Below, piece by piece: positions 1-8,914 of a stretch of 64,000 nt of DNA (positions within the stretch are counted from its first letter, which is position 1; each line of letters opens with the position of its first letter). Origin of the DNA: Streptacidiphilus jeojiense. Its GTDB lineage: Bacteria; Actinomycetota; Actinomycetes; Streptomycetales; Streptomycetaceae. Under the pieces are notes generated by a model. That model saw nothing but the letters and a program-made list of their open reading frames with translations, was not told where the DNA came from and did no database searches. The position numbers were made by a program, and so were the translations under genes. The stretch lies in NCBI RefSeq assembly GCF_000719095.1, contig NZ_JOEH01000012.1, positions 62,001 through 126,000 on the forward strand. Reading direction: 5' to 3'.

Positions 1-169
1 CGAACGCCAGCTCCGGCCGCAGCGCCAGATAGGGCCCGGTGAAGATGTCGGGCAGGATCCGCGGATCCTGGTAGAGCCCGGTGGCGTCACCGCCGTTGTG
101 CCCGGTACGGATACAGACGTCGTACAGGGCTTCGAGATCGGCAGGGCGGTACGAACGGATCGTCGACAT
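1..169 (-). CDS. GNAT-family N-acetyltransferase, N-terminal part (gene runs off the window)
   Basis: The reverse strand opens with ATG at 169 and stays open to base 1, giving about 56 residues. It begins MSTIRSYRPADLEALYDVC, the usual first strand and helix of a GNAT fold (R-P-A-D-L-E). This is followed by a RTGHNGGDATGLYQDP segment that I associate with actinobacterial GNATs of roughly 200 residues. The acetyl-CoA-binding motif would lie beyond the window edge, so catalysis cannot be judged. The gene is transcribed away from the sigma-factor group and shares no operon with it. The family call is likely; the substrate is unknown. Confidence 0.72.
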   Translation of the reverse strand, partial: MSTIRSYRPADLEALYDVCIRTGHNGGDATGLYQDPRILPDIFTGPYLALRPELAF

Positions 170-233
170 CCCGCCAGCTTGGCACAGCCGACGGGATGCC
201 CGGTACGTACCCGCTCGACGGCGGCCGCCGGGG

Positions 234-1523
234 TCAGCCGCCCCAGACCGGACTGGTGACGAGCTGCTTGAGCTGAGCGATCGTCAGCACCGGCACGGCC
301 CGGTCCTTGGGCGTCTGGTAGGCCTTGTCGTTGTACTCGTCGACGTAGACGACGGTGCCCTTCGCCGTCTTCAGGTAGGCGCTCCACTGCAGCACCCCGG
401 CCGGGCCCTTCTCCGGCTGCTGCTGCTTGACCAGCAGCAGCGAACCGTCGGACAGCTTGGTCGCCCCCGCGAACGGGTCGGCGGCCGGAGGCCCGCTCTG
501 CCCCGGCTTGGTGGCCGGAGCCGACTCGGGCACCACCGAGACGGTCAGGAAGCCCGACCCCTTGCCGTCCGTCAGCAGCACCTCGGCGAAGCCGCTGTCG
601 GTCCGCGTCTGCGAGACGCCGACCCCGCTCGGCAGCAGCGACCTGAGCTTGGCCAGCACCTGCGCCCCGCTGCCCGGATCGGCCGAACCCGAGCCCGAAC
701 CCGATCCGCTGCCGGGCTGGGAGGCGGGCGCGGGCAGCGCCGCGATCACCGGTGCCCAGGTGTCACTCCCGACCAGCGCGGCCATCGCGGCCGGCGACAG
801 CGGCGGATCGGTCCTGGTCGCCGCGGCGCCCTTCTCCTGGTCCGAGTTCAACTCGTCGAAGGTGACCTGGGAGCCGTCCCTGCGGGTGAGGACGGCGAAC
901 CACTCCTTGGTGCTGCCGGGGTCGTTGGTGTACTCGTGGCTCTGGTGGACGACCAGCACCGAGCCGTCGGCGTTGCGCTTGACCGAGCAGATGTCGTACG
1001 GAGAATCGATCTTGCTCGGGCAGCTGAGCTGACCCGAGGCGTCCGCCGCACTGGCGTAGTGGTGCTCGACGTTGACGCTGACCTGCACCGCGCCGTGGCC
1101 GTCCTGGAAGACCAGGTACGCGCCCGCGCCGCCGCCCTTGCTGCCGCCGCCCTCCTCGGTCCCGGTCCCGGTGGCCCTGCTGAAGGTCCCGTGCGGGAGC
1201 AGCGACTCCAGCTTGGCGACCATCTCCTGGGCGCTGACCGGCGCCGCGTCGGCGACCTGGACCTTGGCCGGCTTGCCGGTCGCCACGCTGTGGCCGGCGG
1301 ACTTCCCGGTGCCCTGGTCGCTGGACAGCGCACCGGACGCGAAGGTCCCGCCGACGCCGACCACCGCGAGCGCGGTGACGGTGCCGAGCACGCCCAGCGC
1401 GCGGCGACGGCGGTTGCGCCGGCGGCCGTCGCCCACTCCGGCGTTCACCAGGGAGGTCAGATCCGGCTGGAAGCTGTGGGCGGTGTCGTTGAGTGCTTCG
1501 GTGAGTTCGTCTTCAAAGGGCAT
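234..1523 (-). CDS. Single-pass membrane protein, putative partner (anti-sigma-like) of the SigE-family sigma factor
   Basis: This 429-residue protein has a short cytoplasmic N-terminus starting MPFEDELTEALND, a very basic patch (RRRNRRRR, about residues 34-41) and one membrane helix at about 43-65. A large extracytoplasmic part follows. That part contains two related modules, each opening with a K-L-x-S-L-L-P motif (about residues 110 and 265), separated by a Gly/Ser linker, so it looks like an internal duplication. I do not recognise a Pfam-type domain. The start lies 54 bases downstream of the sigma-factor stop on the same strand. That arrangement is common for SigE-family factors and their membrane-bound regulators. 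An anti-sigma role is inferred from position and topology only, and there is no zinc-binding HxxxCxxC motif. Confidence 0.72.
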   Translation of the reverse strand: MPFEDELTEALNDTAHSFQPDLTSLVNAGVGDGRRRNRRRRALGVLGTVTALAVVGVGGTFASGALSSDQGTGKSAGHSVATGKPAKVQVADAAPVSAQEMVAKLESLLPHGTFSRATGTGTEEGGGSKGGGAGAYLVFQDGHGAVQVSVNVEHHYASAADASGQLSCPSKIDSPYDICSVKRNADGSVLVVHQSHEYTNDPGSTKEWFAVLTRRDGSQVTFDELNSDQEKGAAATRTDPPLSPAAMAALVGSDTWAPVIAALPAPASQPGSGSGSGSGSADPGSGAQVLAKLRSLLPSGVGVSQTRTDSGFAEVLLTDGKGSGFLTVSVVPESAPATKPGQSGPPAADPFAGATKLSDGSLLLVKQQQPEKGPAGVLQWSAYLKTAKGTVVYVDEYNDKAYQTPKDRAVPVLTIAQLKQLVTSPVWGG

Positions 1524-1576
1524 GGCAGGGCCACCCTCTCGATTGGGTGATGATGAGGTGAGTGAGCAGGAGCCGG

Positions 1577-2101
1577 CTAGCGGTGAGCGAGGTCGCCGAG
1601 GCTGGTGCCGAGGATCTGGCGCAGCTGCTTGAGCGCCCTGGAGCTCTGGGTGCGGACGACGCCGGCGCTGAGCCGCAGCGCGGTCGCGGTCTCCTCGACG
1701 CTGCGGTCCTCCCAGTAGCGGAGCACCACCACGGCGCGGTCCCGGACCGTGAGTTGCTGGAGCGCACTCAGCAGGGTGAGCCGGAGCGCGGGGTCCCCCT
1801 GCCCCGCTGCCGCTGACGCCCCGTCGGCCCCGTCCGGCAGGTACCCGGTGGGGCGCTCGCCGCTGCTGCGGCGGCGCCGGTGGCTGAGGAACGCCCGCAC
1901 CAGCACGGTGTGCGCGTACGCGGCCGGATTGTCGGCGCCGGAGACCCGGCGCCAGTGCACGTACAGCCGCCCCAGCGTCTCCTGCACCAGGTCCTCGGCC
2001 AGATGGCTGTCCCCGCCGGCCAGCAGGCACGCCGTCCGGTAGAGGTGTCCGCTGCGCGCGGTCGCGAAGTCCAGGTACTCGTCGATCTGTGCCTGTTTCA
2101 C
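1577..2101 (-). CDS. SigE-family RNA polymerase sigma-70 factor (ECF-type)
   Basis: A 174-residue two-domain sigma factor. Region 2 is at about residues 8-75 (F-x-x-A-R-S-G-H-L-Y-R-T-A, then the A-E-D-L-V-Q-E-T core). Region 4 is at about 110-165, with the helix-turn-helix E-D-R-S-V-E-E-T-A-T-A-L-R-L-S. The length and the opening MKQAQIDEYLDF fit the actinobacterial SigE family, which lacks region 3. It directs RNA polymerase to its own regulon. The gene for the membrane protein at 234-1523 follows on the same strand, suggesting a sigma/membrane-regulator pair that responds to an extracytoplasmic cue. Its targets cannot be read from this window. Confidence 0.92.
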   Translation of the reverse strand: MKQAQIDEYLDFATARSGHLYRTACLLAGGDSHLAEDLVQETLGRLYVHWRRVSGADNPAAYAHTVLVRAFLSHRRRRSSGERPTGYLPDGADGASAAAGQGDPALRLTLLSALQQLTVRDRAVVVLRYWEDRSVEETATALRLSAGVVRTQSSRALKQLRQILGTSLGDLAHR

Positions 2102-2196
2102 TGAGCCCCCGGGTGGAGTGGTTACCGTTCCGTTCTCTGCACCTATGACGCGGAGGGGCCGGGCGGACGTTACACAGCTTCTGCGGCACCGGAAGC

Positions 2197-2240
2197 ACGA
2201 AGAGCCACCCCGGCCCGGAACGGGAGGGGTGGCTCTTCGT
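2197..2240 (-). terminator. Rho-independent-type hairpin after the DinB gene
   Basis: A perfect 15-bp stem (ACGAAGAGCCACCCC at 2197-2211 with its complement at 2226-2240) encloses a 14-base loop. It lies 27 bases past the DinB stop codon. There is no long T-run, as is usual for high-GC actinobacterial terminators. Confidence 0.72.
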
Positions 2241-2266
2241 GGAGGAAGGTTTTGGGTGGGCCGGAG

Positions 2267-2791
2267 CTACCAGCCCAGCAGGGCGAACGCGGTGGCCCCG
2301 TCGACCGACTCGCGGAGGATGTCGGCGTGGCCGGCGTGCCGGGCCAGCTCCTCGACCAGGTGCAGCAGGATCCAGCGGGCCGAGCGGTGCGAACCCTGCG
2401 GGAACCACGGCGCCTCCGGCAGCGGGACCTCGACGTCGAGGTCCGGCAGGGCGGCGATGATCTCGGCGGTCTCGGCGCTGACGGCCTCCTGGAAAGCCAG
2501 CACGTCGTCCACGGTCTCGCCGTCGACCAGCCGGAAGCTGTCGCCCCAGTTGGACTGGTCCCGCTGCCGGAGCGACGGCCGGCCGGCCAGGATCACCCGG
2601 ACCCAGTTGCTCTCCATCTCGGCGCAGTGCTTGAGCACTCCGGCCACCGACAGTTCGCTCACCGTGGGGCGGGAGGAGGCCTGCTCCTCGGTCAGACCGC
2701 CCACAGCACGGCGGAGCGCGCCGCGCTGGGCCTCCACGAACTGGAGCAGTGCGGCACGCTCGTCGGTCTCCGCGGAAACGAGTACAGGCAT
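2267..2791 (-). CDS. DinB-family (DUF664-like) protein
   Basis: A 174-residue four-helix-bundle protein of the DinB/DUF664 group, which in actinobacteria includes mycothiol-dependent enzymes. Candidate metal ligands are the His in V-L-K-H-C-A-E-M-E, and the H and H-x-x-H in L-H-L-V-E-E-L-A-R-H-A-G-H-A-D-I-L-R near the C-terminus. The D-x-x-N-W-G-D-S-F segment is also typical. I place the start at ATG 2791. An in-frame GTG at 2800 and a longer opening from 2845 are alternatives, and none has a clearly superior ribosome-binding site. It stands alone between convergent or divergent neighbours and its substrate is unknown. Confidence 0.87.
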   Translation of the reverse strand: MPVLVSAETDERAALLQFVEAQRGALRRAVGGLTEEQASSRPTVSELSVAGVLKHCAEMESNWVRVILAGRPSLRQRDQSNWGDSFRLVDGETVDDVLAFQEAVSAETAEIIAALPDLDVEVPLPEAPWFPQGSHRSARWILLHLVEELARHAGHADILRESVDGATAFALLGW

Positions 2792-2891
2792 GGGGGCCAC
2801 CGCTTTCTCTTCTGGGAAGTTGGTAGCCCCCACGCTACGGACCAACTAGGTCAGATCCCGTCCTAGTGGGCGATTGGGCGTCGCAGGCCGG

Positions 2892-3650
2892 TCATCGGGG
2901 CGCCGGCAGCCGGTCCAGGAAGACCTGGAAGGCCGTCGGCTCGACCTTGGTGACGCCGAGGAAGGGGTAGTTCATCTCCTTCACCAGGATCAGTGATCCG
3001 ACCACCAGCGCTGTCAGCGACAGCACCATCAGGGTGTGGACCAGGGTGTTGGACAGGCCGAACAGATAGGTGAAGCCGATGGTCACCACCGCGCCCAGGA
3101 TCAGCGCGCCCCACAGGATGGGCGGGACCGAGTCCTCCACTTCCGTCAGCCTCGCCCGCCGCTCCGTGGCCAGGTCCTCGACATGGGTCACCGCGTGCTC
3201 GTAGAGGACCTCCTGCTGCGGGGTGGTCGGCTGGAAGGAGTTCACCGCGGCACGGATGGCATAGACCTCCTGGGTGGCCTGGGGACTGCTCCGGTGCGAC
3301 CCCATCAGGGGCCATTCGGTGTCCTGGACCGTGTGCGCGTAGTCCAGGGTGTCGTGCTCGATCGTGGCGCCGATCGGCAGCGGCAGGTCGCGGGAGATCC
3401 AGTAAACGCCGGCCAGCGCGTCCGCCTCCTTGAAGGTGGTCTGCCGGGCCGCGTCCACGTTCTCCCAGACGGAGATGACCACGAAGGCCAGCAGGACCGC
3501 GTAGATCACCCCGACGCCGGCGAAGATGAAGCCGGCGACATCGTTGTGCAGCTCCCGGCGGGGGTGCGGGACGAAGAGCTGCAGCACCCACAGCACGAGT
3601 GCGGCAAGCACCAGCGATCCGACGAAGATCGCCACGTCTGACCAGCTCAA
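2892..3650 (-). CDS. DUF4239 membrane protein next to the encapsulin
   Basis: A 252-residue membrane protein with two hydrophobic segments at each end (about residues 5-26, 38-62, 182-203 and 206-226) flanking a soluble middle section. The layout and the F-A-G-V-G-V-I-Y-A-V-L-L-A-F-V motif match the DUF4239 family, whose function is not established. The start is TTG at 3650, supported by an AGGAG nine bases upstream. It begins 64 bases after the encapsulin stop on the same strand, so co-transcription is likely. A role in anchoring or serving the nanocompartment is only a positional inference. Confidence 0.85.
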   Translation of the reverse strand: MSWSDVAIFVGSLVLAALVLWVLQLFVPHPRRELHNDVAGFIFAGVGVIYAVLLAFVVISVWENVDAARQTTFKEADALAGVYWISRDLPLPIGATIEHDTLDYAHTVQDTEWPLMGSHRSSPQATQEVYAIRAAVNSFQPTTPQQEVLYEHAVTHVEDLATERRARLTEVEDSVPPILWGALILGAVVTIGFTYLFGLSNTLVHTLMVLSLTALVVGSLILVKEMNYPFLGVTKVEPTAFQVFLDRLPAPR

Positions 3651-3714
3651 ATGGCCACGCTCCTGGTTCTCTCGGCTGAGCTCGCGCGGACGGCGGACGG
3701 TTGGCGCCGGGCGC

Positions 3715-5097
<1,383 letters not shown>

Positions 5098-5263
5098 CTG
5101 CTGCTGCCTCCCCAGAAAGCGTGTGACCTGCGATTCCAGGGTGGCGGACGGGAATGGGGAGGGCTATTCCCTGATCGAGTGCACATGTTCGACACCCAAT
5201 CGGGGTAGTCCCAGCCGCTGTTCGTACATCCGGTTATGGGAATGTCGGATCGTCAGCCCGCAG

Positions 5264-6061
5264 TCAGCCCCCGTCGTCGATGGCCTCCAGCAGGTGCGGC
5301 CAGGCCGTGGACAGCGGATCGATGAGCCCGAAGTGGTCCATCCCGGGCAGCTCCACCAGCCGCACCGGATCACCGGACCGCTGGGCCAGCCCCGCGAACT
5401 CGCGGCTCATGTCGACCGGGACGTCGTCGTCCATGGTCCCGTGCAGCAGCGTCACCGGGACGCCCAGGGGCAGCAGCGCGCCCGGATCGGCCAGCGCGTA
5501 GCGCTCGGGGACGTCGTTGACGCCGCCGCCGAGCAGCTCCGCCGCCGCGCCCCGGCTCAGCTCCCAGACGTCGGTGAGCGCCAGCGAGGAGCACCCGGCC
5601 AGCGCGACCACCGCGTCAGGACGCCAGTCGGTCCGCCAGTTGGAGCCGGCCGGCAGCCGGTGCCGGGCCGCGGCCCACAGCGCGAGGTGGCCGCCGGCCG
5701 AGTGCCCGACCAGCACCGTGCGCTTGGTCCTGATGCCGTGGGCGGTGCTGATCAGCGGCAGCATCTCCAGGAAAACCGAGAGGTCGTCAAAGGTCCCCGG
5801 CCAGCCCCCGCCGAAGGAGCCGACCCGCCGGTACTCCGGGACGGCGAGGGTGTAGCCGGCCGCGGCCAGCGCGTCGGCCAGCGGGCCGGTGTGGGTCCGG
5901 TCGTAGGCGGCGCGCCAGAAGCCGCCGTGGATCAGCACCACCAGGGTGCCGTTGGCCGGTCCTTCCTTGGGCATCCGCAGGTCGACGACCTGTTCCCGGT
6001 GCGAGCCGTAGTGCGCGGTGTGGTCGGGCGGCGGGGACGGGCGGTTCAGCACCTCACTCAT
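5264..6061 (-). CDS. Alpha/beta hydrolase, probable N-formylkynurenine formamidase
   Basis: A 265-residue alpha/beta hydrolase. It carries the oxyanion-hole motif H-G-G-F-W (about residue 45), typical of kynurenine formamidases (HGG[YF]W). The nucleophile elbow is G-H-S-A-G-G (about 118-123), with a candidate acid in D-D-D-V-P-V-D and a catalytic His in G-M-D-H-F-G-L. It lies 25 bases after the Lrp regulator on the same strand and back-to-back with the TDO homologue and kynureninase, so it would supply the missing middle step (N-formylkynurenine to kynurenine plus formate). The family is certain; the specific substrate rests on motif plus context. Confidence 0.8.
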   Translation of the reverse strand: MSEVLNRPSPPPDHTAHYGSHREQVVDLRMPKEGPANGTLVVLIHGGFWRAAYDRTHTGPLADALAAAGYTLAVPEYRRVGSFGGGWPGTFDDLSVFLEMLPLISTAHGIRTKRTVLVGHSAGGHLALWAAARHRLPAGSNWRTDWRPDAVVALAGCSSLALTDVWELSRGAAAELLGGGVNDVPERYALADPGALLPLGVPVTLLHGTMDDDVPVDMSREFAGLAQRSGDPVRLVELPGMDHFGLIDPLSTAWPHLLEAIDDGG

Positions 6062-6086
6062 GCCGTAACTCCTTCGGGCCAGCTGG

Positions 6087-6521
6087 TCAGGCCGGTTCGA
6101 CGGGCCGCCACAGCACCGGACTGGACAGGATCATGGTGCTGGAGGGCTGCCCGTACTCGGCCAGTCGGTCGATGAGCGATTCGAACTCCGCCATCGAAGC
6201 TACCGCCACCATCAGCACGCAGCAGGCTCCTCCGGTCACCCGGTGCAATTGCAGTACTTCCGGCCAGTCGGCGACGGCCGGGTCGCGCAGTACGCAGCGC
6301 GGTCCGTAGCACTGCACCTGGACCAGGGCACTGACCGGCCGCCCGGCCCGGACCAGGTCGACCTGTGCGTGATACCCCGTCAGCACCCCCGCCGCCTCCA
6401 GCCTGCGCACCCGTTCGGCGACGGCCGGCGAGGACAGGTTGACCCGGCGCGAGAGCTCGTTGAAGGACAGCCTGGCGTCCTGCTGCAGCTCGGCCAGCAG
6501 CCGCCGGTCCACGGCGTCCAT
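6087..6521 (-). CDS. Lrp/AsnC-family transcriptional regulator of the kynurenine cluster
   Basis: A 144-residue regulator. The N-terminal winged helix (M-D-A-V-D-R-R-L-L-A-E-L-Q, then L-S-S-P-A-V-A-E-R-V-R-R-L) is followed by the RAM effector domain (about 65-140). ATG at 6521 fits the family start exactly. It is divergent from the TDO homologue, with a 186-base shared upstream region, and is followed by the formamidase-like gene. That suggests control of tryptophan breakdown by an amino-acid ligand such as tryptophan or kynurenine. The ligand is an inference; members of this family commonly sense aromatic or branched amino acids. Confidence 0.92.
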   Translation of the reverse strand: MDAVDRRLLAELQQDARLSFNELSRRVNLSSPAVAERVRRLEAAGVLTGYHAQVDLVRAGRPVSALVQVQCYGPRCVLRDPAVADWPEVLQLHRVTGGACCVLMVAVASMAEFESLIDRLAEYGQPSSTMILSSPVLWRPVEPA

Positions 6522-6707
6522 ACCGGTCGCCTCCTGTCCGCCTGTCGATCGGCAACCCGATGGGGGCGTGCACCTTCCCCATGGTAGGCAGAACGGCCCA
6601 ACGGGCATCCGTCGGCCATTCAGCGAGGGCCCTCCGCCGCGCAGAATGACAGAGGCGAGCGAGCCCGCAGCGCAGCCGGACCGGAAGCAAGCGACGGAGG
6701 CACCCCG

Positions 6708-7490
6708 ATGGCAACCCCCACCACCTCCCCCCGGCTCGACTTCGGCGAGCCCACCACCCCGTACACCGCCTACGCCGGCATCGACGAGCTGCACTCGCTC
6801 CAGCACCCGCGCAGCAAGGAGCCCGGCGAGCGCACCTTCATCGTCGCCACCCAGGTGATGGAGCTGCTGTTCGCCCAGCTCCGCCAGGAGTGGACGCTGG
6901 CCCAGCAGGCGCTGCGCGCCGACGACCTGCCGGCCGCCACCGCCGCGCTGCGGCGCGGGCTCGGCGTCCAGGACGTCCTGGTCGGCTCCTGGGACCTGCT
7001 GGCGACCATGACGCCGGTCGAGTTCAGCGCCTTCCGCCCGTACCTGGGCGAGGCCAGCGGCTTCCAGTCGTACGCCTACCTGCACCTGGAGTTCCTGCTC
7101 GGCAACAAGCACGAGCGGCTGCTGGAGCTCTACGCGGGCCACCCCCGGGTGCACGCCGAGCTCGCGGCGACCCTGCACGGCCCCTCGCTCTACGACGACG
7201 TCGCCGCGCTGCTGGGGCGGCGCGGACTGACCGCCGACGCCGCGGGCTGGACCGAGGTCTACCGGGGCGGCGACGACGGCACGCACCACCGCGACCTCGC
7301 ACTCCTCGGCGAACTGCTGCTGGACGTCGCCGAACGCGTCACCCGCTGGCGGCAGCGGCATCTCGCCTCGGTGAAGCGGACCATGGGTGCCAAGCCCGGC
7401 ACCGGCGGCTCCAGCGGACTCAGCTGGCTGCGCAAGGCGGCCGACCAGGATGTCTTCCCCGAGCTCTGGAGCGCCCGCAATGACCTCTGA
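6708..7490 (+). CDS. Tryptophan 2,3-dioxygenase-family haem protein with atypical active site
   Basis: A 260-residue protein of the tryptophan 2,3-dioxygenase (TDO) fold, preceded by GGAGG seven bases before ATG 6708. The haem-ligand region R-H-L-A-S-V-K-R-T-M-G and the G-T-G-G-S loop near residues 218-235 are intact. In the distal pocket the His-Gln pair of classical TDO appears as Thr-Gln (F-I-V-A-T-Q-V-M-E-L), a change I believe other actinobacterial homologues share. The motif F-Q-S-x-x-Y-R, whose Arg holds the substrate carboxylate, reads F-Q-S-Y-A-Y-L. It overlaps kynureninase by 11 bases, so the pathway role (tryptophan to N-formylkynurenine) is still the best call, but an altered substrate such as a simple indole is possible. 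Confidence 0.85.
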   Translation: MATPTTSPRLDFGEPTTPYTAYAGIDELHSLQHPRSKEPGERTFIVATQVMELLFAQLRQEWTLAQQALRADDLPAATAALRRGLGVQDVLVGSWDLLATMTPVEFSAFRPYLGEASGFQSYAYLHLEFLLGNKHERLLELYAGHPRVHAELAATLHGPSLYDDVAALLGRRGLTADAAGWTEVYRGGDDGTHHRDLALLGELLLDVAERVTRWRQRHLASVKRTMGAKPGTGGSSGLSWLRKAADQDVFPELWSARNDL

Positions 7491-8772
7491 CCGCCCGGAC
7501 ACCACCGTCGACCTCGCCGACCCGGACGTCACCGGCCCGGACGCCGATGCCCCGGACATCGCCGCCCTCGACGCCGCCGACCCGCTGCGCGGCTTCCGCT
7601 CCCGGTTCACCCTCCCCGAAGGCGTGCTCTACCTGGACGGCAACTCCCTCGGCGCGCTCCCCGTGCACACCCCCGAGCGGATCGCCCGGTTGGTGCGGCA
7701 GGAGTGGGGCGAGGGCCTGATCCGCAGCTGGAACGAGGCCGGCTGGTACGACCTGCCGCGCGGCCTGGGCGACCGGATCGCCCCGCTGGTCGGCGCCGCG
7801 CCCGGGCAGACCGTGGTCTGCGACTCGACCTCGGTGAACCTCTTCAAGGTGCTGACGGCGGCCCGGCGGCTGCGTCCGGACCGTCGGGTCCTGGTCGCCG
7901 AGCTGGGCAGCTTCCCCACCGACCTCTACCTCACCGAGGGCGTCGGCGTTGCCGCCCGCGACCGCAGGCTGCTGGACCGCGACGGCTGGACCACGGACTC
8001 GCTGGCCGGCCTGCTCGCCGACGACACCGCCGTGCTGCTGCTCTCCCACGTCGACTACCGCACCGGCGAGCTGCGCGACATGGCCGGCATCACCGAACTC
8101 GCGCACCGGCACGGCGCGCTGGTGGTCTGGGACCTGTGCCACTCGGTCGGCGCGCTGCCGGTCGAACTGGACGCCGCCGGTGCGGACTTCGCGGTCGGCT
8201 GCAGCTACAAGTACCTCAACGGCGGCCCCGGCTCCCCCGCCTTCCTCTACGCCGCCGCCCGCCACCACGACGCCGCCGAACAGCCGCTCACCGGCTGGTT
8301 CGGCCATGCCGACCCCTTCGCCTTCGAACCCGGCTACCGCCCGGCCGACGGCATCGGACGCTTCCTCACCGGCACTCCGCCGCTGCTGAGCATGGCCGGC
8401 CTGCAGGCGGCACTGGACCTCTGGGACGAGGTCGACCTCACCGCGCTGCGCGCCAAGAGCCTCAGCCTGACCTCGCTCTTCCTGGAGCTCACCGCACCCC
8501 TCGGCCTGCCCTCGCTCACCCCCGCCGAGCCGTCGCGCCGCGGCAGCCAGGTCTCGCTGCGGCACCCGCACGCCTACGCCGTGATGCAGGCGCTGATCGA
8601 ACGCGGCGTGATCGGCGACTTCCGCGCCCCGGACGTGCTGCGCTTCGGCTTCACCCCGCTCTACCTGAGCCACCGTGACGTCCTGGACGCGGCGACGGCG
8701 CTGCGGGAGGTGCTGGAGTCCGGCGTCTGGCGCGAGCAGCGCTTCACGGCCTCGGCTGGGGCGGTGACCTGA
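7480..8772 (+). CDS. kynU: Kynureninase
   Basis: A 430-residue PLP enzyme of fold type I that cleaves kynurenine to anthranilate and alanine. The motif L-Y-L-D-G-N-S-L-G is near residue 49. The Schiff-base lysine sits in C-S-Y-K-Y-L-N-G-G-P-G (about 245). R-R-G-S-Q-V-S-L-R is near 350. The ATG at 7480 lies inside the end of the TDO homologue gene (11-base overlap), indicating translational coupling. About 30 residues rich in Asp, Ala and Pro precede the conserved fold and look disordered. There is no downstream anthranilate gene, so the product may feed tryptophan salvage or a secondary metabolite. Confidence 0.93.
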   Translation: MTSDRPDTTVDLADPDVTGPDADAPDIAALDAADPLRGFRSRFTLPEGVLYLDGNSLGALPVHTPERIARLVRQEWGEGLIRSWNEAGWYDLPRGLGDRIAPLVGAAPGQTVVCDSTSVNLFKVLTAARRLRPDRRVLVAELGSFPTDLYLTEGVGVAARDRRLLDRDGWTTDSLAGLLADDTAVLLLSHVDYRTGELRDMAGITELAHRHGALVVWDLCHSVGALPVELDAAGADFAVGCSYKYLNGGPGSPAFLYAAARHHDAAEQPLTGWFGHADPFAFEPGYRPADGIGRFLTGTPPLLSMAGLQAALDLWDEVDLTALRAKSLSLTSLFLELTAPLGLPSLTPAEPSRRGSQVSLRHPHAYAVMQALIERGVIGDFRAPDVLRFGFTPLYLSHRDVLDAATALREVLESGVWREQRFTASAGAVT

Positions 8773-8775
8773 ACG

Positions 8776-8814
8776 GTCGTCCTGAGCTGTCGTGCTGAGC
8801 TGTCGTCCTGGCCT
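8776..8814. repeat. Three tandem 13-bp units after kynU
   Basis: Units GTCGTCCTGAGCT, GTCGTGCTGAGCT and GTCGTCCTGGCCT run head to tail immediately after the kynureninase stop. They differ at one to three positions. They do not form a hairpin and are probably slippage repeats. Confidence 0.7.
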
Positions 8815-8830
8815 GTAGGGATCGCCGCCG

Positions 8831-8856
8831 CTGTACACCCCGTACAACCTGTACAG
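8831..8856 (+). promoter_or_regulatory. Operator-like array of three GTACA cores, 9 bp apart, upstream of the EamA gene
   Basis: GTACA occurs at 8833, 8842 and 8851, exactly nine bases apart. The outer copies are embedded in CTGTACA and CTGTACAG. The array lies 59-84 bases upstream of the EamA start. It is likely a regulator-binding site; the regulator is not identified. Confidence 0.5.
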
Positions 8857-8914
8857 CACCGTCCTGCCACTAAACCCCTGTCGGAGGCGAGCCGCCCGCT
8901 GCCAGAATGGCCCA

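Noticed and set aside
81..1550. 489-codon open frame opposite the sigma-factor partner
   Set aside because: Arg/Leu/Gly-rich shadow without a ribosome-binding site or domain. The reverse-strand gene has a signal-anchor architecture and an operon context.
8776..8856. CRISPR array
   Set aside because: Two kinds of short tandem repeats without spacers of regular length; no cas genes anywhere in the window.
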